Shown one piece after another: positions 10,971 to 23,300 of a DNA stretch of 64,000 nt; positions within the stretch are counted from its first letter, which is position 1; each line of letters begins with the position of its first letter. The notes under the pieces were generated by a model. The model was not told the origin of the DNA. It saw nothing but the letters and a program-made list of their open reading frames with translations, and did not search any database. Origin of the DNA: Myripristis murdjan (lineage: Eukaryota; Chordata; Actinopteri; Holocentriformes; Holocentridae); NCBI RefSeq assembly GCF_902150065.1, contig NC_043986.1:30976284-31040283 (forward strand), given 5' to 3'. Position numbers and translations under genes: made by a program.

Positions 10971-12540
10971 GCACTCACCTGCAGTAAGATGAGAAGGGGA
11001 GAAAACATTTATTTTAACTGCAGTTAAACACATGCAACCAAAGTATTTCTAATAACAATGTCTAACTGATCACTGCCTGTTTTCAACTTCATTGAATGAA
11101 GGTGATTTTTTGGAGTGCTTCACAATGTGCCATCCTTCCACTCAAGGAAAGATTCCACTGTTTTAAAAGCCAGGAAAGTCTACTGAAAATTATTTGCTTT
11201 TTTTCTGATGCAGAGTTAAAGGATACAGTGGATGGTACAAATGAATGAATATTGAGGATACAGATTCGGAAAAAACAAGCCAAATCGAGCCATAAGGTTT
11301 GTGAACCTGCGATAAGACGAGACTAACTTCATACTAATTAATGTCTGTTCTCCACTTCCTAGTAACAATTGTCACCCGCAGTAAGATAAGACGGGATGTA
11401 ACCAGACCTCTCCCTGGCCAAATTGGGGACCCAAGCAAATTTTGTGATGAGGCCCCCCTGGTTTACGCTCCTGTCCACCAAGTGTACAATAGGTACAAAA
11501 TCAGTGCATCACCTAATGCTGCTTAATGTAACAATCTTTGTTTATTAGAATTAGAAACATCTGATCTGTTTCAGAGCTGAGTGTTTCAAACTTTGTTTGC
11601 AAATTGTTACATCAGGGGACACAGCGCTTTGTTTTAGTCATGTCATTTCACGAATCAGTTTGTATGCATGCGTTGGAGGAAAGTGGATTTCAAGGGATAC
11701 ATATATATGAATATTTTTTATTTCACTAGTGAATAAAATTTGAGCTGCGTCCAGAGGTCTAGCCCCTGGTTATCTCTTAGTCCAGTTCCTGATTTCTCAG
11801 TCCCAGGGTCCCTGACCGGTATCCTCTGCATTCTGGCTGCCTTTCTGGTTGACCTCTAGGGGAATTCCTCCCATGTCACCAGCCTCCTGAGTGGTTCTGC
11901 CCATGCCACCGGCTCCAGCATGATCTTGTCTATGTCATCAACCTCCAGAGCGGTCCTGCTCACTTAGTAGACACCCCAAGGTTGTCTTGTCTGCACCCCT
12001 TGCCTTCAGGTTATCCTCCAGAGTTACCCTCCCTTATGATCCTGCCTCCTGGTTGCCTTCCACACTTGCTCTGACCTTGGGTCCTGCATCCTGGTCTCTC
12101 ATTATTTGTGCACCCACCTGATCGCCTCCATCCTGATCTCCAGTGCTGCACCCAGTCACTGGATTTCTTCTTTCCCTCTGCCCTGTGCTCCAGCCGGCCA
12201 CTGGACCTTACATGCCTGACTGTCAAGCTCTCTGGTCACCCACCAGAGAGCTCAGTCTTTTTATACTGCTGTCCTACCATGAACACATATATACACAAGG
12301 GGAAGAAATTCACAATAAGAAAGTGCTTAATGAGAAAATTAAGCTCAGTCTACTCAAAATGCATACTGAGGGGGGACCACTCGTTTACAAACTCATCTAA
12401 ATTTCCTTCTAATACATTGAATAACCTTTTGTAAGGATAAATTGATGGTAATTTCTCACATTGATAATGTAGCTGGATGTACATCAAGCCAAACATGCAA
12501 GATTGAAAGGCCTGCAACATTGATACTCAGCAGTTTTGCC
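10971..12540. other. Repeat-derived non-coding stretch
   Basis: No gene is supported. Two segments (10921-10975 and 11645-11700) share a diverged direct repeat around gcatgc...gaggaaag.ggatttcaa, and gcagtaagat recurs at about 10981 and 11379. From 11760 to 12240 the sequence is C+T-rich with short imperfect repetitions (cctgcctcctgg-like) and no long frame. It probably consists of old element debris. Confidence 0.4.
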
Positions 12541-12705
12541 TTTTTTTTTTTTTTTTTAAGGTTTATTTATTTATTTATTTTTGGCATTTCTGCTTTATTT
12601 GACAGTCACAGTAGAGAGAGACAGGAAGGGCAGCACAGAGAGAAGGGACGACATGCAGCAAATGGCCTGAGGTCAGAATCAAACCCAGGATGCTGTGATC
12701 AGGAC
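12541..12705 (-). mobile_element. tRNA-derived SINE, minus orientation
   Basis: On the minus strand the unit begins with a tRNA B-box-like tgggtttgattctgacct, continues through ttcctgtctctctc and a CAAATAAAGCAGAAATGCC stretch, and ends in an A-rich tail (plus-strand poly-T at 12541-12558). This matches a SINE I know to be very common in teleost genomes. The 5' tRNA part seems partial. Confidence 0.6.
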
Positions 12706-14504
12706 TCATCCCCAACAATTATTTATTTGTCTATAATTGTCAATTGTTTAAGTTGTTTGTTATATCTGTTTAAAAAAACAACAAAAGTAAATTAATAAAA
12801 AAAATAATATAAAAAAAGTCTGTTACCATGCATTATTCCCATGATCATGTCCTTTGCATTTGCTACATTGTGACATTAATGTCTTTCCCTGTATTGCAGA
12901 GGTAGTCAGACTGGTGATGTGATTCACTGGTAAATTACTTCTGTGGGGCAGACTTGTTACCTTCTACCATCACAGCTCACACACCCTGTAGCTACCCTAT
13001 AGTTACTTGGGTTACAAGGATCACTGTATTTTACTGCCCACACACCCTGTTACTGGGGAGAAAGAGTTCTGCTGTAATTACACTTTATCTGTTAAGTCTG
13101 TCAGTACTTTAATTTTTTTCCCCTTAATTCCTGGAATTTCATTTTTAACCCATAAGTACCCCATACATACTATGTAATTTACAGGCTGTAAACTAAAGGA
13201 GAGGGTCTTAATAAACAGCACCACAGACACATTGTAAATCAGAGTGATACTGCATAAGCACTATGTAAGCCACTATGTTTAACTTTTTATTGCAACAAGC
13301 ACCCTAAAAAGCAAACCCAAACCCACTGACCAGCTTCTTTTTGGGACCTTTAGTGACCTTTGTGTTACAAAAATGCAATGCACTATGCCATCTAGTGTCC
13401 CTCTAGGGCTGCCCTAATGCTGTAAGTGATAACCCTAACCCTTTGAAAGGCATCACATAGGACTGAATGAGAACAAATGCCAGCTCTTATTGGTTGCTTG
13501 GTACAAGCACTTACAAAGAAACTTATTTTCTATATTAATCAAACTTACTAAATGTTAATATTTGTACCAAATGTTCCATAAAATACCCTAATCAGGTAAA
13601 TCAGTGTGAAAGCTATGATTCATTATTGATTTAGCCTATTATTCACTTTAGTCATGAAGGGGAGCTATGGAGCGAATGAAGTTATACTCATTGTGCAGAG
13701 GGCGGTGTTAATATTTTTATACATTCAGTGTATATCTCCAAAATGTGCATTGTGAAAACAAGTCATCATTGCAGCTTTAACTTGAATTCATTTAACAAGA
13801 TGGAGCAAAACTCTTAATTAGCGAAGTGAGTCCCACATGTTTAGAAAACTATAATAAGTAATGGTCTTCTTTGCAAGCTCAAGTTAAATTTCAGTAGTGG
13901 TTTGAAACCATAGAACAATACAGATTTGCTATGGGAGGGTAACAACAAAGTGAGAGTTGAGCTGTGAAGCCGAGGGGGTAGTTCCCACAGAGGGCAGCAG
14001 AGACTCGTTTAAAGTCAGTCACAGGCGTTTGATGAGAACAGCATGGACAGTACACAAGGATAACTTTTTAATCCTTACCATATATGTCCATAGATTAGTA
14101 AATATGAATGAACAGAGCTAAATCCAGAGACCATTGCAAAATGACTTTAAGCTACAGACACTGGCATCATAAGTAGCATCTCGCTATATTTTGAAGGCAT
14201 GTGGTTGGTCTGTTTTTAATTTATCAAAAGTTCAAAGCAATCCTGAAGATCCTCTGTTATTAGGGATCGTGTGTTCATTTGCCCTGCTGCAGCAACCCTT
14301 TCTGCACACATACACATATTTAATGATACCAAGCATATATACCTCAAGAGAGAAGTCATAATGAACATAACTGGATAGTCATAAGTGTAAATCACAAGTT
14401 GTTTGTGTGTGTTTGTCTCATTTAGGCATGAGAACCACATATGGTGTATGGCTTTTCTCCAAAACGGGCTACATAAAACATTCAACATTCCCAGCATGCC
14501 CTAC
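12706..14504. other. Intergenic, no gene seen
   Basis: AT-rich sequence with short open frames only. I see no splice-bounded exon, RNA gene or clear repeat family. Confidence 0.5.
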
Positions 14505-14510
14505 TTTATT
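14505..14510 (-). other. Candidate poly(A) signal of the VWA1-like gene
   Basis: The complement reads AATAAA about 350 bases downstream of the VWA1-like stop codon at 14862-14864. Position and orientation fit; transcript ends are not known. Confidence 0.4.
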
Positions 14511-14861
14511 TCTGAAAAGCAGACCTAATAGTTATCTTTTGTTTATCTTAAGCTTGTATCTTAAACAAACTAAAGCATTGTACAATTTGATTACACAGTG
14601 TAAAACCGGTGAGACAATAAATGGGAAAAGCAAATACTCCTCTGTGTTGCAGGCTGTAGCTATTAGCATTTGGCCATACTGTCCTAGACCACTCATAAGA
14701 GTCTATGGTTTCCACATGAGTGCTCAGTAAGCCAAACCACACATATCCTTTGGATGATATCCACAGAGGGGATCGCAAGAAAGAATTATGGATCAAAGTC
14801 TGCATTCTTCTTGTCATTAGCCCTCCATGTTTGGTATGATGCACCTTCAGTTCCAGGGCAG

Positions 14862-17800
14862 CTATGATCTGTAGCCGTATGCTAATGCATCTGGAGGGCA
14901 GAGGGAGAAAACAGCTGTTGAGACATTACACTACATTTATATTATTACATATCATATTTTCTTTAAAATTGCATCCACTAGGAGCTACATAACACTAGTC
15001 AGGCACTATTTTGTAGACAAACGTGTGTTCCTGCCCTTAATTTTAATCAGAATTCAGTTTCCGCTTTAAAATGAAATGACCCCAACTACAGCATAAAAAT
15101 ATCAGTCTCGGCTGAAATGGCCACATATCATGTCACCGCTCACCTGAGTGAAACTGTGCAGTGCAACAGAGTCCCTCTCCCCACGCTGTGCGGTAGACCG
15201 GTGACACACACACCCGGGTGGAAGGGGGAAGGTGTGTGAGGCGAGTTGACAGCGAGTTGGGGGGCAAATAGCGGGAGGAACGCTGGTTGGGGAGAGAGCC
15301 TTTCTGCCCCTCCCAGGTGAGCCAGTAGCCCTTCAGACCAGCCATACTCCCCTTCCAATCAACCTGGACTGAGTCACTACCAACTGTAGTCAGCTGGAGG
15401 TCAGCCAAGGCCGGGGTCACTGGAAAGTAAGGGGACAGGCAAAGACACATCATGATCCAGCATGTTGTACAAAATTCATCCTCACAAAAATACTGGTGCA
15501 AAAATGTATTTAATTAAAATACATGTGTTTTGTATTTTCAAATACCAAAAAACTCATTCATGTATACACTCAGTGACCACTTTATCAGGTCCACCTGCAC
15601 AGTTCAATACATCCCAATCCAACTGTTGTGCCATAAAGTTTGCTCTCCTGCTGCCTATAATGCTCAGCTTTTCTTGTTGTCACAGTAACAGAGGTGTTCA
15701 TTCACTTCTATGTTTGGCATTGAGCTCATAGTTAGTGCTGCTGTTGGACTGGACTGCATTTTACTGAGAGCTGTTTCTGATATTCTGTCCCCCTGATGTA
15801 TATGAATATGGAGGACAAAAAACTAGAAACACCTCTCAATATAATCTAGCCCAATACCAGACCTCTGCAAACTACAACCTCAATAATAAACATAGAATTA
15901 AATTAACACATTCTCTACAATGTCAGCACAAACTGAACATGATAAACTTTGTTAAAAGGTAGAATTAATGGCAGAGCTGCTGACCTGAACTGTATTAGAC
16001 TGTACAGGTGGAGCTGATAAAGTGGCCACTGAGTGTATACAGGTGTCAGTGAAGTAACAAGAATACTGTATTACCATTATACTTTATACCATAAAATAAA
16101 AAATAAAATTGTTTTGAATTTAGTTATTGGTTTAAAGAATGTCACTTGGATATAAACATTGTTTTTTCCAGTTTTGATGATGAAAACAGTTAACGAGTGA
16201 GACATCTTGCTTCCGTCCCATCTCTGTTGACATTTGCACATGTGCACTACCAGACAGGATGTAGTGATCATTGGCTGATGATTGTATTATTCAGTGCTTT
16301 AAGGGGCAATATTCAAATAAAAAATAAAACAATTTCTTTTTATGTATGAATGCAGCTAAAAAAAAAAAAAAAAAAAAAAACTCTTTGATCTCAAGTCTAG
16401 TCTTTGCATGAATAATTTTTTAAGTATTTTAAAAAACAAAACACTGCTCCCAGAGGTAACACTTCACAAATTATTTTATATATTTTTCAGGCTGATAAAA
16501 TACCGATACCAAATTATTCAAAAGTAATTAAAATATGCATTTCAAATTCTTCCAATTAATATACCACCCATCCCCAGGAATGACGCAGAGTGAATTTCAA
16601 AAGAAAACAGAAGGAGAAGAAAACTCAAAAGAAGGGAGGCCAAAAAAAGGATTAGACTGTGCACTCCGCCCACTTTTGGTTAAAGTTCAGGATCCATGTC
16701 GAGCAAACAGATCTCTGACTTCCATTTTAGAGCACATTTACCACCCTGCAGCTCACCTTCCTGAGTGCATACTTTCAAAGACATGGCCCTCTCCTTGCCA
16801 GAGGAGTGCCGAGCGCTGATAGTGACCAAGTAGGTGGTGTCTGGCTGGAGGTTCTGGAGGAGCGTGGAGTTCTGCCACTGGTCCACTGTGACCGTGTGGA
16901 GTTGGCCGCTGGGCAAGGCAGAGTATTCGATGAGGTAACTTTTGACTGACTGTGGCTGGAGGGGACCCCAACTCACCCTCACACTGGTTAACCCCGACTC
17001 TGAGACTGTTACCACAGCAGGGCTCAGGACCTCTGTTAGAAGAGTGGAGGGAGGGTTAAAAAAAGAAAAGAAAAAAAATCAGCAACAGATAAAGCTAATG
17101 TGATTAGAGACAAATAGGGCTCGTTTATAATTTTGACTGAATCTGCTAAGAGCATGTTATGGATTGTGACAAAATGTGCACCTGAGTGAAACCCAAATGG
17201 CATTAAAACACACACAAACCAACCTGGCTTTGTTGTAAAGCTGACAGAGAGCGTGTTCAACACTTGTTCATTTGACTCTGGTGTCAGTGTGGCAATATAG
17301 GTTGTATCAGGCTTCAGGCCCGTTAGCTTGACTGCACTGGAATCTGCAGGTTGGGTTAGTCTCTGGTATTGACTGCCACTGGTGCTTGGACTGGTACCAG
17401 TGCCGCCTACACCACCGCTTCCCACTCCTGATGGAAGTGGCCCAAACCGGATCTCATAGAAGCCTGTCACACCGGACAAAACGGGTCTCCAGTGCAGCAT
17501 GGCAGAGTCGGTGGAGACGTCTCGGACGTGGAGTCGCTGGGCCCGGATGATTTCTATTGGGGTGCGACAGCAAGGAGAGGCATTCAGTTCCAGCAACTAC
17601 TGTGAGGATTATGCATCCATCTGAGAGATGAAAAAAGAAGTTCAAGCCTTGCAAGGAGAAGCAAGAATACTCAACAGAGTGCTAAAAATGCCTTCAGACA
17701 GCCACCCACGTAGACAGACAGACTTGGGTTTCCAAATGCATTCATAACCTCTGCAATAAGACACCTTCAAATAGCCAACCTAGTTAGGCCCTGCAACAAA

Positions 17801-19457
17801 ATAACAAACCCAAGAGGGGTGTTCGTGCCGGTGATGGAATCCCAGCACCCAGCAAAAAGACTGGGGCATCTCTCCTGTGTTGTAAACAACCCATATTTAC
17901 TCTGAGCACTAAATAATGTACGAGCAGCCCCTTGCGAGTGTCAAGACTGTTACCCAATCTGGCTGGAGAAACAGGCTACCCCCCGGTCTAAATATATATT
18001 TCTATATATATAAATATATCTTCATCTGGCATAGTGTGGAAGATTGAGCAGGGGAAGTTGAATCATTAATCCATGAATAGATCCCCTATCTCATTACAGT
18101 GAATCTTACTCATGCACATACACTGTTACTGTCCCGGCTTCCTATTTTGCCCCAAAGCCTTCAGGAGCATGTGTGGCATTAGGGAGAAGCATAGAGACAT
18201 ACCTCTGGGGTGTGAGTGGCAGGAGAGAAGCAGTGACTGCTTTTAGAACAGAGACTTTCATCTGTCAGCCTCATGAAATTTATCTTTAAATCTAAATGAT
18301 TTCAAGCTGGAACAGGCCAAGTTGCTTTAAATCCAAATACTGACAGCATCCTTGGCGAGTATGTCAAACAGGAGCTGCCCGGAAAATGTATCGATGATGT
18401 CATGATGTGGACTACATCATCTTGGGTGGTGACACGTTATAAATCCCAAGATGCACTGGTTAATCATCACCCCGCCCTTGCCATCACACCACACATACCA
18501 GAGCTCATACTCACCAATGATAGCATCCCGCAGGTCATCTGCAATGATAGTCATGTCATCAGTGTCCACAAAGTACAGGTGCAGCTCCACGGGCGGGGTC
18601 ACCACCTCCCGCAACACCTGATAGTTGCCGTGCCCGGTGGACACCACCAGCACGGCCACGCCCTCGTCACGCAGCTCGGCCATCGGTCCGATCACATCAC
18701 CCGGCTTCACCCCGTCCGTCAGCCACACCAGAACCCTTGGTAGCCCCGCCCGGGCCCCGCCTGCCGCCCCGGGCCGCAACACCCAGTCCTTTGCCATCTT
18801 CAGAGCCACTTCTGTGTTCGTGTCCCCTCTGAGAGGTTTGGTGTTCCTCAAAGCCCCCTGGAGGCCGCTTTGGGTGTCGTGGGTGTCAAACCCAAACTCC
18901 AGGCGTGGTTCGGTGCCCACCTGCAGAAGTCCCACCCTCACTTGGTCCTCTCCCAGCGAGAAGGGGAGGAGAAGCTCGGAGAGGAAGTTGAGCATGCGGG
19001 AGTGCTCGTAGGATGAGACGCTGCCCGAGGAGTCCAGTAGGAAGAGGACATCGCCTTCGCAGCAGTTCAGCACTGGGCAAGAATAAAAAAACCGTTAACA
19101 ACACATACAGGCATCATCAGGGACATTTTAAATACGCAGCAAAAGAAACAAAATACGCATCAAAAACAGGTTTGTGTTGCATTATCCAAGTGTACAATAC
19201 CATCACTTGACAGAAATGAGAAACTATTTGGGTGAATAGGAAACATTGGGGTATTTATGTGCTCACAAACAGTTGTGGTGAAGTCACTATATGCAAAAGC
19301 CATGAAAAAGGATAATTACAATTCCACTGGTTACAACCTTGTGTTGCTGATGGGAGAACGAGTCATTGAACAAGACACTTATCCAAATCTCGCTCTCCAA
19401 GGGACTCTCCTTTCCCCTCCCGAAGCTTTTTCCACAGCTCCCCTCTCATACCTCACT

Positions 19458-19503
<46 letters not shown>

Positions 19504-22500
19504 CAAACATTCACTTGGAATCTCCCTGCTTCTCACCATCCACCTCCTTGGAACAACTCAGTCACACAGCCATTGAAACCTTTATAGGGAATGGTTTGAG
19601 CAAGAAAGCAGCAGCGAGAAATTAGAGGAGAAATCTGAGTGGATACGAAGGGGGAAGCGAGGGATAAAACAGTGATCGCAGTGGCGATAAATGAAATGAG
19701 ACCACGTGGAGCGATGCCAGCATCATCACAACTTCAAAAGTGGGGTGTGGATAAAAGCAACACGTTGAGCAGAGCAAAGCATTTCCCCTATTTGCGATAT
19801 TTCGTAACAGAAGCAAGGTTACGAATGAATGCCAGGATGAAAGATGGGAGGGAGGGAAAACAGTAGCTGCTGGGTATTAGTGTAGCGAGGGAAGGAGGGA
19901 GGAAGGAGGCGGGCAACAGGGAATAAAGGGCGTGAAAGAGAAAAGGAGGGGGGTGTATTGGCAGTTCCAATTGAGAGACTAAGAGGAATGCTGGATGGCC
20001 ATACGTGCTCAGAGCAGAGACAGACCTAGAAGCTGGAGAAATCAATCTTAAGGTGTAGATCTTTACATCGTGCACTAATCCCTGAAAACTGACAGTTTTA
20101 TTGAAATTGCAGAGTAAGGTTTAAAGAGAGAAGAACAAAGGAGAATACGTGAGATAGACAGACGCACAGAAATGATGGATTAAAGGCACCGACTCAGTTA
20201 TAAATGCATTGTTTGGATATGACAAATTTGGAGAAATATTTGGTTCCTTTGAGTAATTTGAGATGAATATCCGAATGTTTAAGACGTGAGATGAGGTAGT
20301 GTTGATAAGAGGTGACGGTGCTGAAAGCTGAGAGGGGAGTGTACACACACATACATGCACACACAAAACACACACACTGCCTTTCTCTCTCTCTCTCTCT
20401 TTCTCTCTCTGTGTCTCTCTCTACCTAAAGAATTTCTTACATCTGTCTTGTTGTTTGGACTTTGCACAGCAGCGAGGGGGCTGCTCCATGTCACATATGG
20501 CCTCCATGCAGTCCCTGCCTCTGCCTTTGTGTAGGTATTTGTTTATCTTGCAGCACACGTTTGGGTCTGGAGACAAGCTATCTGCAGAAGTTCTGCATTT
20601 AAATACAATCAGTTTTTATTGTCAACATGACTAAGAAGATTTATTGCTCGACTATTAGCACCACGTACCAGTGAATGATGTGATAGTGCAAAAATGAAGC
20701 GTGAAAGCTCGTATGGCCTCTGTTAAAAACAACGGGAGCACAGCAGGTCCTGCAGCCCGCATATCAAATGCACACACTGGAACACAACAGTCCACACAAA
20801 TGTGTTTTCTGCCATATATTGTGTAGCCACATGGACAAATGTGAGCACACACTTATGGATTAGACATACTGTTGACATTTCAGATGCTTTCAAAGACAAT
20901 GCAGTGCAATAATAGAACACTTTGAATTACTAGATCATCAAAAGACAAAAGCAGGGAGTGTAAAGCTCACAGTGTTCATGCTTTTATAAAAATTCCTGTC
21001 ACCACAGAATTATACTGTTACAGTGAAGCGTTAGGAAAAGAAATATAAATGGAGTCAACAAGAGAGACTTTGTTTTTTTTGTTTGTTTGTTTGTTTTTTT
21101 AACTCACAAAATGGGTGAAATATAATGGGCAATATAACGACATTATATCGATATCATGATATTAGACTGCGTATCGTCTGAGATTTTAGATATTGTAATC
21201 TCATGATCTGGCATTAGTGTTGTCTTTTCCTGGTTTACCTCTACCTGCTTGGTCATCAAATCCTCATAAGTGATTATTTAGCAATTTAGCAAAAATCTCA
21301 ATGTAAAATTTTTGTAAAAGCACCAGTTGTCATCAGTTTAATATCGCCACATTATCAATATTAGTGTTCAGTCAAAAATATTGTGATTGTGATATGATTT
21401 TGTCCATATTGCCAAGCCCTAGGCAAAATACTGTGTGCCTCTTCAGAGACGCAGTGGCCTGACTTATTTTGTGGGGCCGGGTGGGGCGGAGAGCCTTCTT
21501 TGATTTACTAGGGCATCAATATTAAAAGCAAGTCTATGTTTAAGAAGCACAATTACTGTAAGCTAAGTTGGTTGATTCTCATCACGTTCCTATTTATGGA
21601 AATGGCAAAGTGACAGCAATGCACTCACTAGTATCTTAAAACAAAGTGAGAAAGATCCGCTCTCACTAACAGACTCCGTGGTGACACCACCAAGTTTAGC
21701 CTGTCAGACGGCTCACGCTCATGAGCTCCTCTGCACGCATGAGGCACTGACTCATAACAGCTTATGAAATCTAATTTGCCGTGCTGGTAATTCAAATACG
21801 TATCACAATTGAACTTATCTGACTAATGGCATATTACTATCAAAAACAGCCTACAAACTCGGTGAATAAGTTTTAATAACGTGTGATTGCCAAGAGTCAG
21901 TTAATTATTCATGGGTGTGAGATAAAGAAACTTCCTGCAGTTTCTGTAATCTGTGTCTTTTAATCTGTGTCTTGTGTAATCTGTGTCTTTTAATGTGAAG
22001 GAACTCAAACTGAGTCACAGATCCATGTTAGATCAGATTTTGTCCCAGTTTTTGTCTTCAGTAGGAGGAGATTTTCATAATTATATATGATTTAGTTCAG
22101 TATTTAAAAAACTGAAGGTGGGGAGATTCCAGTCATTTTGAAAGCTCTGATCAGTCTGTCTTGGCCATTCTTCCATTCTCATCAGACTAATACGCTACTG
22201 AATTAAATCGCAAAATTTAACTCCTCCTTATTGTATTTAGGGTCCACCTAGTCCTCCCCTTGTTGCTGTGAGGCCCGGAGTTCTCATCAACTTATAATAA
22301 TATTTACTTTACCTGAGGACCACCTGGAGTCCTCTACAGGGCCCCTGGGTGCTCCCGGGCCCCCATTTTGGGAACCACTGCTGCAGGCTATGGGATTTCA
22401 ACAACTGTCAATTCTCTACCTGGAGTCATGCCATTTCAGTGAGAACACTGGCGCAGTATCAGCCCCACCCTGATCCACCCTGATCCCACACGGCTCCTCA

Positions 22501-22979
22501 ACCTCCAGCAACACAGAGGCTATGGAAAAGTCTCTGCATCTGATTTGCCACCAAAACTTTATATTAGACTGACTTTATATTATAATAACATCACCTTCAA
22601 TTGGTTTACTGTCAGATACATGAAAAAAGCAATCTATTCCAACATAATATATAACATTTCTGGAGCTGTGACTGATGCCTGGCCAGGTACTGTTTGGTAG
22701 CTGTGATAAATTGTTGAAGTATATAAACTAGTCCCAGATGCTTCCAATCATATTTCTGCATTTTTTCCCTTTCATTTTTTCCCTCTTCCATCTTTGCTCT
22801 CTATTATAGTGATAAAACCTGTACTCTGCTTAGAGTAACCCATAGAGAATGACCCAGCCATTTAACGCCCATGATGTCCATATCCAGGGCTTACCTCCCT
22901 CAGGTAAGGGGCTCTGTGGAGCCGATGGCCGCAGGAGCACGCAGGCCAGCACGCATGTCAACAAAACGCGACTTTCCAT
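14862..22979 (-). CDS. vwa1: von Willebrand factor A domain-containing protein 1 (WARP-like)
   Basis: Exons, minus strand: 22895-22979, 20441-20581 (possibly alternative), 18515-19072, 17224-17553, 16757-17032, 15144-15419, 14862-14890. All introns are phase 1 with GT-AG ends. The product is 564 residues with the extra exon, 517 without. Exon 1 gives a signal peptide (MESRVLLTCVLACVLL). The VWA domain has the MIDAS motif DSSGS (about residue 89) and LVWLTDG. VVSTGHGN and LYFVDTDD closely follow mammalian VWA1. Three FN3 domains follow, one per exon, and a short tail ends YGYRS. Mammalian VWA1 is a secreted matrix protein of basement membranes and cartilage pericellular matrix with two FN3 domains; the third here is extra. 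The donor after 17224 (gttggt) is non-consensus. Confidence 0.85.
15563..16039. mobile_element. MITE with ~37-bp TIRs in a vwa1 intron
   Basis: The ends are tatacactcagtgaccactt and its complement near 16039. They continue as an imperfect inverted repeat through ttatcagSTCCACCTG. This CACTCAGTGGCCACTTTAT terminus is a widespread vertebrate non-autonomous DNA transposon. No coding capacity. It sits between the second and third FN3 exons. Confidence 0.7.
17560..18514. other. vwa1 intron, no further exon seen
   Basis: Intron between the VWA exon and the first FN3 exon. It contains an AT-rich stretch near 17990-18030. I see no additional exon or named repeat. Confidence 0.45.
19459..19506. repeat. 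(CA)n microsatellite
   Basis: An almost pure CA tract in the intron between the cysteine-module exon and the VWA exon. Another compound CA/CT tract lies at about 20340-20415, just downstream of the cysteine-module exon. Confidence 0.9.
20441..20581 (-). CDS. vwa1: Candidate extra vwa1 exon encoding a six-cysteine module
   Basis: A phase 1-1 exon of 141 bases lies in the intron between the signal-peptide and VWA exons. The acceptor is acttctgcag with a CTGAT branch-like site about 30 bases upstream; the donor is AGAT/GTAAGA. It encodes SLSPDPNVCC, KINKYLHKGRGRDC, MEAIC and DMEQPPRCC, then AKSKQQDR. The cysteine pattern CC-x13-C-x4-C-x7-CC resembles the anaphylatoxin/fibulin-type pattern. The frame is open throughout and stays in phase with both neighbours. 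If the donor is not used, the frame stops at 20421-20423, giving a secreted peptide of about 80 residues. No homologue is known to me. Confidence 0.5.
21120..21422. mobile_element. Non-autonomous element with GGGCAATAT-type ends
   Basis: The left end has gggcaatataacgacattat and the right end, on the complement, agggcttggcaatatggac. The body is rich in atatcgatatcatgatatt-like sequence. This is a common fish interspersed repeat with no coding capacity. Confidence 0.45.
22250..22390 (-). mobile_element. hAT-like MITE end
   Basis: The complement begins cagtggttcccaaaatgggg and continues gggcccgggagcaccc, a form typical of fish hAT-derived repeats. I could not identify the opposite end, so the extent is uncertain. 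Confidence 0.35.
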
Positions 22980-23300
22980 CACTGCGAGCGACGGCTACGA
23001 CTCGATCCCAAAGACGCAAATTCTAACACAAATGTTCTGGCTCTTGATTCAACCATGTATCCACCATATCCCGGAGGAGCGCACTCCCAGTCCAGTCACT
23101 GAGGAATATTTACTACCATAATTCATAAGCTTAACACCAAACCCGCAGTTTGACTCTATTTGTTGACTCTGTCGAGCATTATCCACAGCTTGGCTCACTG
23201 ATGCCGACAGCGCGCTCTCTCTGCGCAAGCTGCGTCTCCTCGGTGCGCAAAGTCCGGACGCTCAATGCCAAGTGCGGATCCGCTTGTAGGGTTTCACTCA
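22980..23300 (-). promoter_or_regulatory. CpG-rich upstream region of vwa1
   Basis: Directly upstream of the vwa1 start codon. It is locally rich in CpG (clusters at 22975-23020 and 23195-23290) in an otherwise AT-rich setting. It is a likely promoter or 5'UTR region; no specific element is claimed. Confidence 0.35.

Noticed and set aside
11760-12240. C+T-rich region as a possible proline-rich coding exon or satellite
   Set aside because: Frames are short, repetition is loose, and no splice-bounded exon or periodic unit could be defined.
19300-20300. Additional vwa1 exons between the cysteine-module exon and the VWA exon
   Set aside because: No phase 1-1 open segment with acceptable splice sites was found on the minus strand.
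20421-20440. AG/GTAGAG donor just after the cysteine-module frame
   Set aside because: It would leave phase 2, which does not join to the VWA exon; the GTAAGA donor at 20436-20440 gives the right phase.
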